A DNA stretch of 64,000 bases from positions 4,343,971-4,407,970 of the forward strand of contig OZ024789.1 in NCBI GenBank assembly GCA_964017065.1, written 5' to 3'. Positions 52,890 through 62,100 of this stretch are shown here, in pieces. The stretch comes from Haliclona indistincta (lineage: Eukaryota; Porifera; Demospongiae; Haplosclerida; Chalinidae). The notes under the pieces were generated by a model, which saw nothing but the letters and a program-made list of their open reading frames with translations, searched no databases and had not been told where the DNA came from. The position numbers and the translations under genes were made by a program. The number at the start of each line of letters is the position of its first letter. Position 1 is the stretch's first letter.

Positions 52890-52941
52890 TGATATGGACC
52901 AGGCTACTACTGATGAGATTGCTACTTGTGTACTAGAATAG
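50755..52941 (+). CDS. Small CARD-like/Death-like adaptor, copy B (complete)
   Basis: Exons 50755-51049, 51630-51659, 51797-51838, 52002-52046 and 52622-52941 total 732 bp, a 243-residue protein ending MDQATTDEIATCVLE then TAG. All borders are GT-AG and phase 1. The N-terminal CARD-like exon and C-terminal Death-like exon (KKDLVRAVLDKWLSSGTSSW) flank a linker of repeated Ser/Thr/Ala/Gly. The C-terminal W-x(n)-L pattern and 'LVRAVLDKW' are what one expects of helices 4-6 of a Death-fold domain. Exon 51520-51571 (stop TAA at 51573-51575) is an alternative end. An A+T-rich 3' flank follows. Confidence 0.75.
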
Positions 52942-53166
52942 CTATTTTATTATTTATTGTGTACTAGCTGTATATTTTTTTACGTTTTACATGAGAAAAG
53001 GCAGTTGAATGAAATACGATTCAACTGTTGCCACATGGCCCACATCAGATGCAGAGCGATAGGGAGGCGTGGCTGGGTAACAGACTAATTCTCGCTAATT
53101 TCTACCTAGGGCTTACAGGGTATCGAGCCTTTTTTCACGAGCCCTCGTTTCTACGTGCAGCAAGCA

Positions 53167-56100
53167 ATGGCGGGTTTACCAGCTGACCGAGACGAAAAGT
53201 CGGTTTTTAAGGAATTTTCATATAGGATTACAAGCGGTGTCAACTTTGGTGACCTTGTTCCGAAAGCATCCAGTTGTTCAGAATTGATCAGTGATCGAGA
53301 GCGAGAGGATTGTTTATCAAAGAAAAACAATTATGAAATGGGCGACGCATTCGTGGGGATCATGAACAGGAGGATCAGCGCCCATCCCAGCAACTTCTAC
53401 ATATTTGTGTACCTGTTGAAGAGCTTGGGACAGGGGGAGAGAGATATAGCTACAGAAATGGAAGGTACGCATGTTTATAATCTGATCTAGTGGTTTATAC
53501 TCATCTGTGTCAATGCGTACTTGCACATACAGCTGAAGTTGGAGCGAAGGCTGAAGACACACTACCGCGTGATACCCTTGAAAAGTAAGTGAATCAACTT
53601 TTGCTGTTCTTTAGTAGATAAAATTATTTATGTGACTAGGATAAATCGTGCAGCTGGGATCCGAACATCTGCTGGACGCTCAGGTATCAAAAGCATGCAT
53701 TGTCTAGCATGAAAGATAGAATTGGAAAATAGGATCAGGAAATTCACACTCAACTGCTCGTGTTGAATGCACAAAGCATTTTGATTTCATTTTTGTGATT
53801 AGTGAAATGCATAATAATGTATACATCAGTTTTATACACAGGTCCTCCTCCTCCTTCTTCTATGATGGTCTCTCCAGCTAAATGTGCCAGTAGCATACCA
53901 AGGCTTCGTGCAGGTAAGAATTAAATCTAAAGAAAATAAAAAGATTTCTATCGAAATCAAAAGGATGTAGGGTTGTGAAATCTACCACTGGTCCACAATG
54001 TAATCTAACAAGGAACATGCATGGAATGGTAACACGATTGACTTGCTAACAGACCATAGATCCCTACATCAGTGGCTGCTGTGGTTGGCTATAGCTAATT
54101 CAGCTAGTTGCTGTTGACTGACACCAGACATGCATTAAATTGAATTGGATTCAGCTTGTGACAAAATAATTCTTGATCTTATGTACAGCCACTGATGTAG
54201 GGATCTATGGTATGTTAGCAAGTCAATCGTGTTACCATTCCATGCATGTTCCTTGTTAGATTACATTGTGGACCAGTGGTAGATTTCACAACCCTACATC
54301 CTTTTGATTTCGATAGAAATCTTTTTATTTTCTTGTTTGTGTCCTTTTTTCATTTTCAGTGAAGTGCAGTTCAATATCATGCATGTACTGAGTCGTCTTT
54401 GTCATGGTTTCCACCATTGGTTTAGTTTTCCAGTTGCTGATGGCTTTTCTTTATTATTAACAATTTTAAACTTGTAGCTAAAAATATTTGTTATGTGGTA
54501 CACACCAGCTCGCCTACGCATGCAGTGCATGCGAGCCCCGCCCACACTTATTTGTAGACTTGAACGCCGGTTATAATTATATCTGGCAAGCGCAGAATGG
54601 CGATCCTACACGAGTTTGCCGTTATTCGAAGACTCCAGACAAATATGGCGATACTCAAGCTAGTGCTTGGTCACGTGCGCTAGCCACTGCTTGGTCACGT
54701 GCGTGTTGCGCAATCGCAATAATGGCGTCTAACACTTAGCTCACAATGGATCACGATCGAGAACTCGCGGAATTCAGATCGCCGTTTCGCTAAAAACAAT
54801 GCTCAAAAGGCACCTGCCAGGAGAATTTCACGAATGTTCGTGGATGTTTTGGTCTCGGCACTGCTCGCGTAAAGGCGCTAGGCGAGTTGAAGAAAGAAAG
54901 AAGAAAGAAGAAAACGAAGATGACGAAACTCGATTTTCACCGTTTCCAGGTTCGTCACTTTAGCAACAATTTCGAGCAATCTCCTTGCTACTGTAAGATG
55001 GGGCAACGCCAGAGAGCAGATCTAAGTGTCTTTGGACGTATAAAATTCATCACCAGGCGAAATATCAGCGTTTGAACGCTAATACATGTATGTAGCCGCC
55101 ATCTTGTTTTCTCGTTCAACCCTACATAGGGAGACACTACCGTGTCTCCCTAATAAATACTAACTAATATTGATCCAGCTAATATCAACAATTAATGAAA
55201 GTTGCTTATCAGGTTATGTAAAATCTCACCCTAGGAGGGAGAGATTGTAAACCACCATTATCTTGCTTGTATGCATGCTGTTGGGAGGTGTTCTAGCTAA
55301 CTATCAAGTACAGGCATTGTAAAAATTATAATAATGTTGTCATCTGATATGGGTAGTCATAGCAGCAACAACAAGATTGATGCTTGACAGATGCTGGAGT
55401 GGTTGATTCGACATAACTTCCAGCATTGTGACATCTGATTAGCCATACTCACATTAAGTAGTAACAGTGTCAGGCAGAGCTATACCTTGTAGACTAATAT
55501 TCTCTGACTGTAGGCAACTGTCAATATGCCCCTTGCAGTGGTGGGCAATGGTGATTACATTACTATGCAATGAATATCACAAATTTGCAATGTTGTGGTT
55601 CACAGTTGTGTACACCAACTGATAGTACCACAACTCTTTGAACAGCTGATTAATTTTGTGAAATCGTATTATTGTATGACACAAAATTTATCATTCTACA
55701 GTTCAATGCTTTGTTATTCAAGTTATGTTTTTCATTCTTGGGTGACACACATTTTTACACAGATGCTAAGCCAACACTCCCTGACCTGCAGTACATGTCC
55801 TACACTAGTGAGGATGGAACCACTGTTCATTTCAGACTAATGGATCGGATCAAACCACGAGTAACAGATCTAGCTGTAGCCTTGGGCTTCCCTCAACATG
55901 TCAGAGATTACATGGAAACCAAACGAGATCAAGTCTACTACATACTGAGTGAGTGGCTGGAAGGACGCAACCGGGAGAATGATCAGAGACCACTGACCTG
56001 GGGAACACTGATCACTGCTCTACAACGTGCTGGTCTACCGAACGAGGCTGAGATATTGCAGCAGCATTTTGTGGATGTACCACAAGTTGCTATGATAAAC

Positions 56101-59100
56101 GGTATGTATAAACTTACAGCTCAGTGATGGGTCAAGGGTAGGGAATCAGGGGACAAAGCATCCCGGTCTACCAATAATTATTCATGTATACAGTGTTCCA
56201 CACGAAGAGAAGCAAAAATCATTTTTTTTACATTTTGGTTCGTATCTCAGGAACCAAGTGTCCTATGATCATGTTGCAGGTACCATTATGATCCTCTATC
56301 CTTACTGAACACCCACGTCACGTGACATAGGCGTGGCACAACATGGCGGTGTATCACACCCACTGGAATGACAGTTTTAGGTTAGGATTTCCAGAACTAC
56401 TGCTAGTTAAGATTTCTTAAAGCTGCATTACAACTATCACCTAGGGCTCTAACCTTTAGGCAAGTGTCCGGCTTGAACTAGCGTTAGTTCGGCAACGGGA
56501 ACCAAAAGATGGATTTCGCGACAAGCCAAAACTTTAGGTATGGGAAATCCGATTCCGTGTGAGTTAAGCTCCAATACTTGGAGACTGCACAGCCAATACA
56601 TCCATCCACACTTTGCCGCACACTAAGCGTCCCTAGAAATGTTCACAGCGACAAACGAGACTCTTCTCTGCACGAGTGCCGTTTTCTTGCCGCCATCTTG
56701 CGATTTTAATGGATTTTGTGATGTCACACGTTGGTTATGAGCATGTGTTGCATCATAACTATTACACTGATTCAATGTGTTTTCAATAGTTATGACGTTT
56801 TACACAGCCAACAATTATTATGAGTGACATCACAAAATCCATTAAAATCGCAAGATGGCGGCAAGAAAACGGCACTCGTGCAGAGAAGAGTCTCGTTTGT
56901 CGCTGTGAACATTTCTAGGGACGCTTAGTGTGCGGCAAAGTGTGGATGGATGTATTGGCTGTGCAGTCTCCAAGTATTGGAGCTTAACTCACACAGAATC
57001 GGATTTCCCATACCTAAAGTTTTGGCTTGTCGCGAAATCCATCTTTTGGTTCCCGTTGCCGAACTAACGCTAGTTCAAGCCGGACACTTGCCCAAAGGTT
57101 AGAGCCCTAGGTGATAGTTGTAATGCAGCTTTAAGAAATCTTAACTAGCAGTAGTTCTGGAAATCCTAACCTAAAACTGTCATTCCAGTGGGTGTGATAC
57201 GCCGCCATGTTGTGACACGCCTACGTCACGTGACGCGAAGCCATATGAATCAGGGTGTTCAGTAAGGATAGAAGATCATAATGATACCTGCAACATGATC
57301 ATAGGACACATGGTTCCTGAGATATGAACCAAAATGTAAAAAAAAAAATTTTGCTCCTCTTCGTGTGGAACACTGTAGTTCTATTGATATACGTATAGGT
57401 TAACCCATGGGTTAACTATTTTGTAGCTCAGAAAGCTCTAAGATCCAACAGCAAGACTGGCTTTCTGCACACTTTCGTTCGTTTACTAACCTGAATAAGC
57501 CAACTTTGTCGAGTACGCGAGTGATCATTGGTTGACCGCCCGAAGAACTGACAGCAACGGTAAGCCTCGCTGAGGCATACGTGTGGGTCCTGCAGTTTAG
57601 TTATGTAGCCTTTGCAGCTTAACAAACCTAGGTTGCAGTAGTTTGTCCAGCCATTCCGTGACCGGCGTCGTTCGTCACTGTCGAACGGTCCCGACGTTTG
57701 TCTCGAGTAACGCGTTCTTTGCTAAGCTTGAGCTTGGCCCTCCCGACGAGCTTGGTTGATGCTCCAAACTTAGTCGTGCTTTTAGATGCTGCAAATAGTT
57801 CCCTTTACATGATTATGGCTGGTTTATTTTGTTGTCCACAAGTTCAAGACGCCATTGTTTTCGCACTATTTGAGTCCCACAAGTGTCATGAAACTTTAGT
57901 GCTATAAAATCGCCGCAATATCTTCAAAGGCAACTTCGGCTTCACTCTCTGTGAAGCCAGCCTCTCCTCCTTTCGCACGGAGGGGTAAGTGGGAGGTAAC
58001 TTTTTGAAGTCAGCTGACTTCCTGGTGGATATATATATTCCCCAGGAAGTGAGCGTGACTTCCTGGGCGATATATATATATCCCCCAGGAAGTAGAACTA
58101 CTTCCTGAGGGATATAAGTATTGTCCTGAAATCCGCAGTGGTATGGGATATATTCCACTAGCGGTGCCTTTGATCTTAGAGCTTCCTGAGCTACAACTAT
58201 AATTATTACCTTCGAATCTGACGGAGATCTCTGACGAATCTGACGGAGATCTCTGACGAAGTGATCTTTGACGGAGATCAGTAATCACTTCTACACGTAG
58301 GCTAAGCATAATGTGATTTGAGGATTTTGCTAAACGCTTCCATTTTCAATTTATGGCTGGCTCACCGGACGGCTGTCTTAGACCTCTCTGAGGACAAAAA
58401 CCGTTAAAAGTTGGCTGCCTAGTTACTTTTACATTCGTAGCATAGCTCTGGGATGTGTAGACATTTTAAAAAGAAGCATGTCAGAAATGACTACTTACTA
58501 CTCACTAAATAATATTCTTAGAGGTGTCCACAAAATTCTGGAATAATTTTGATAATATTCCAGAATAATGGGCAATTTTCCCCTTTATAATAAAGTTGTT
58601 TGTGCTGTTATTAGATGTTTGACAGACAAAAATCGTGCGCTCTTTACTTCGGCTTCTGCTAAAAAGATATTCCAAAATTCAATAAAAATAGATAAAAATA
58701 ATTGTTATGCTTTACATATCGTATAACCGGTAATTTTCATACGGTTTTAATTTTCGTAAGAACGGCCAATGACGAAAATTAAATTACGAAAATTTATTTT
58801 TAACGAAAATTTGTGTTGCCACCTATAACACGTGTACGACGCCAGCATGTCGATAGAAAGCTACTTCAAGCAGCTGCCTTACTCTCAACAACTACCGAGA
58901 CCATGTGGCAGCTTGTCATGGCGGTATCTGCTTCTGCCTCTGCGTCGGTTCTAGTAGTTAGAACGTTTCTAGTCCAGACTCCTGACGGCAGGCAAGTGTT
59001 AGTTCTCTAACTATTGGATCCCAAACATCTTTATAGAAATGATGGCCTCTACGCAACTAGAAACAGTCGTCGTCTCTCTGTCCTCCTCCGTGTGTCGAGT

Positions 59101-62100
59101 GCGTAGTCATAATTAATATTATTTATGGAAAATTTAAATTTTGGTGTGATTTAATTTTCGAAAGGCGCAAGCCTTACGAAAATTAAATCCGATCTAAAAT
59201 TTAATGTACAAAATATTTCGGTGCCGAAATTACCAGTTATATGGTATCAGCTCGCCTACGCATGCTTGCATGCAGTGCATACGAGCCCCACCCACACTTG
59301 TTTGTAGACCTGTACGGCGGTTATAATTATCTGGCAAGCGCAGAATGGTGATCCTATACGAGCTTACCGTTCTTCGAAGACTCCAGACAAATAAATTATG
59401 TGTTCTCCGTGATCCATACGGCGTGTGTCGATACTCAAGCTAGTGCTCGGTCACGTGCGCTAATCACAGCTTGGTCACGTGCGTATTGCGCAATTACAAT
59501 AATGGCGTCTAACACTTAGCCGACAATGGATCACGATCGAGAAATCGCGGAATTTATATCGCCGTTTCGCTAAAAACAAACTTCAAAAGGCACCTGCCAG
59601 GAAAATTTCACGACTGTTCGTGGGTGTTTTGGTCTCGACACTGCTCGCGTAAAGGCGCTAGACGAGTGGAAGAAAGAAGAAGAAGGAAACTAAGATGACG
59701 AAACTCGATTTTCACCGTTTCCAGGTTCGTCACTTTAGTAACAATTTCGGGCAATCTGTAACATGGGGCAACGCCAGAGAGCAGATCTAAGTGTCTTTGG
59801 ACGTATAAAATTCATCTCCAGGCGAAATATCAGCGTTTGAACGCTAATACATTGTATGTAGCCGCCATCTTGTTTTTCCGTTCAACCCAACATAGGGAGG
59901 CACTACCGTGCCTCCCTAATAATGGGAGAAATAGGCTACTTTCACTGATAGTTCAAAATAGAATATTAGACAAAATAGTGTATTATGGACACCTCTAACT
60001 AGTCTTGTCCTCCGACCACTTCTTCTGCTAAGCTCAAAGCAGGATCTGGTTGAATTCCTGAATCAATGACGTTTTCATTCTCTGAATCGAGGTTAATACG
60101 CAATACTTAAAAATTCACATGACTCTGTTAACATTTTGCTGTGGGAATCAGTTTGCAGCGAAGAATTGGTGAGCAACTTTGGTATCCGTGTTTGTTTGTA
60201 GTGACAGCAAGAAGCCATGGTCATTTTAGCAAGGCGAGATGCTTGTTTTCACTCTTTTTGTACCTTAAATTACAATGGTAGAATTTTCCTTAGCGTTTCC
60301 AGGCAAAAGCTTTTCAGTGGGTTATCCATCAGTTGCTGTTTCTTTGCACGTAAATAGACAGTGCAAACACAGCGCTATAGGTTGACAATTTTCAAGCGCA
60401 ACTCATGTGATTGTGTGCGTGACAATTATGTCATTGGGAGAATTCATCCAGATCTGACCATTACCTCGAGCTTAGTGAAAGAGGGTGTGGTCTGGGGACA
60501 AGACTAATTACTCACGCACGCCTACCTGACAAGCCTTGATCTTGTCATCAGCACTTTACTGTCTTCCTTAACAACTAGAAAGCAAAATTTTGCTCCTAGT
60601 GCAAACCACTTGAACATGCTAATACGTGTACTCTGAGTAGCTGACACTACAATGCACATGACATGCACCCCCACCAAGGGTTTGTGAAATCTGATCATTT
60701 GAATAATTCTTTGTCCATACACAGCACCACCTGACAGTGTTAGCAGAGATAAGCAACCAAGAATTGAAACAGACTATTCAGGTACAGTGTAAATTGAACT
60801 GTTTATCTTTATCATCGGTCGATGTGAATGATCACAATAGTATCATACAGTACATTTGATTTACTATCTTTAGTACATGTGATTGCAGTGATGAATGTAC
60901 AATCATAAACGAGCTAGTGATTAATTTGTATAATTATTCTAATATCTCAAAAATGGACTACCATAAATCGGGAAATTTTTCGTTGTTAAAATATTTTCGT
61001 GGGTAGGTCCAACCACGAAAATTAAACACAAGAAAATTTTCGAATCGCACTATATACGGTGAACCCCTGGAGGCGTGTCAATATTATTTAACCCGTTTAC
61101 AATCTACGTGCGTGCGTGTACAGAATCACTATAAAGGCTTGTTTACAGCACTAACTGGTCAGTTGGTTTCGGTGGCTCAGCGGTTTACTATGGTGGCTAG
61201 TAATGCAATCGGTTAGGGTTCAGATTCCTGCTGAACGCTTGTTTGTTGTGTTTTTTTCAGTAAAAATTAAGTTTTTAGCTCCATCCTTTGTGAGGCCTGT
61301 TTAGGACGACTCTCCCGACGATCCTTAGGCTTACTAAGGGCCGAAGGCCCGGTTTATGACGATCCTTAGGTTTCCAAGGGCCAAAGGCTCGGGTTAGGAC
61401 GACCCTCTCGACGATCCTTAGGCTTACCAAGGGCCGAAGGCCCGGTTTAGGACGACCCTCCCGACTTTGCACGGTTAGGAGAAGGTTTTTAGGGTTTTGG
61501 GTTTAGTTGTATGTAAGCTTTGATGGCGTGAAAATGAGACACGCCCCCAGGGGTTTAGTGTGATTCAAAATTTTTTAACAACGAAAATTTGTAAACACAT
61601 GTATGCCAAGTTGCTAGTTGTATGCTGTAAGTTTATGCTCAAGAGCTTGGCTGCAGCTGAAAGACTGTCGCCTGGACTGAGTTACTGTTTAGCCAGCGCC
61701 AGTGAATGACCTTCTACTTTGCTCTCAGGAACGAGCGTCTCACTGGGATGATCGCCAGCGCCTGAGCGTTTTGATCTGGCCAAGGCTAACAAATGGGCAG
61801 GATTTATTAATTCAGCTGGCTCCTACACTCTGTATACACAATAACCACGAATACAAGCATCGTTACAGCTGTCACTGCCTGTCAGCAGCAACAGCCATGC
61901 AGTTTCGTCTAGAAACTGCTTACATGTTGATAAATTTTCGTTGATAAAATATTTTCGTGGGCAGGTCGACCCACGAAAATATTTTAACACAAAAATTTAA
62001 CACACGAAAATTTTGTTTCACGAAAATTTCCGATTTACGGTATAACACTTCCAAATGGTTCATACTCATACACACTACAACTATTTTGTCAAGGAAGTTT

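Larger units (their letters stand above)
60959..62042. mobile_element. 1.08-kb MITE carrying a SINE and a tandem array
   Basis: Ends TACCATAAATCGGGAAAT and, inverted, TACCGTAAATCGGAAAT, both beginning with TA. Sub-terminal ATATTTTCGTGGG / CCACGAAAAT inverted repeats are present on both sides. The interior holds the tRNA-like unit at 61155 and the repeat array at 61290. Confidence 0.75.

Noticed and set aside
61290..61515. Possible CRISPR array
   Set aside because: The units are contiguous without unique spacers, and the DNA is eukaryotic.
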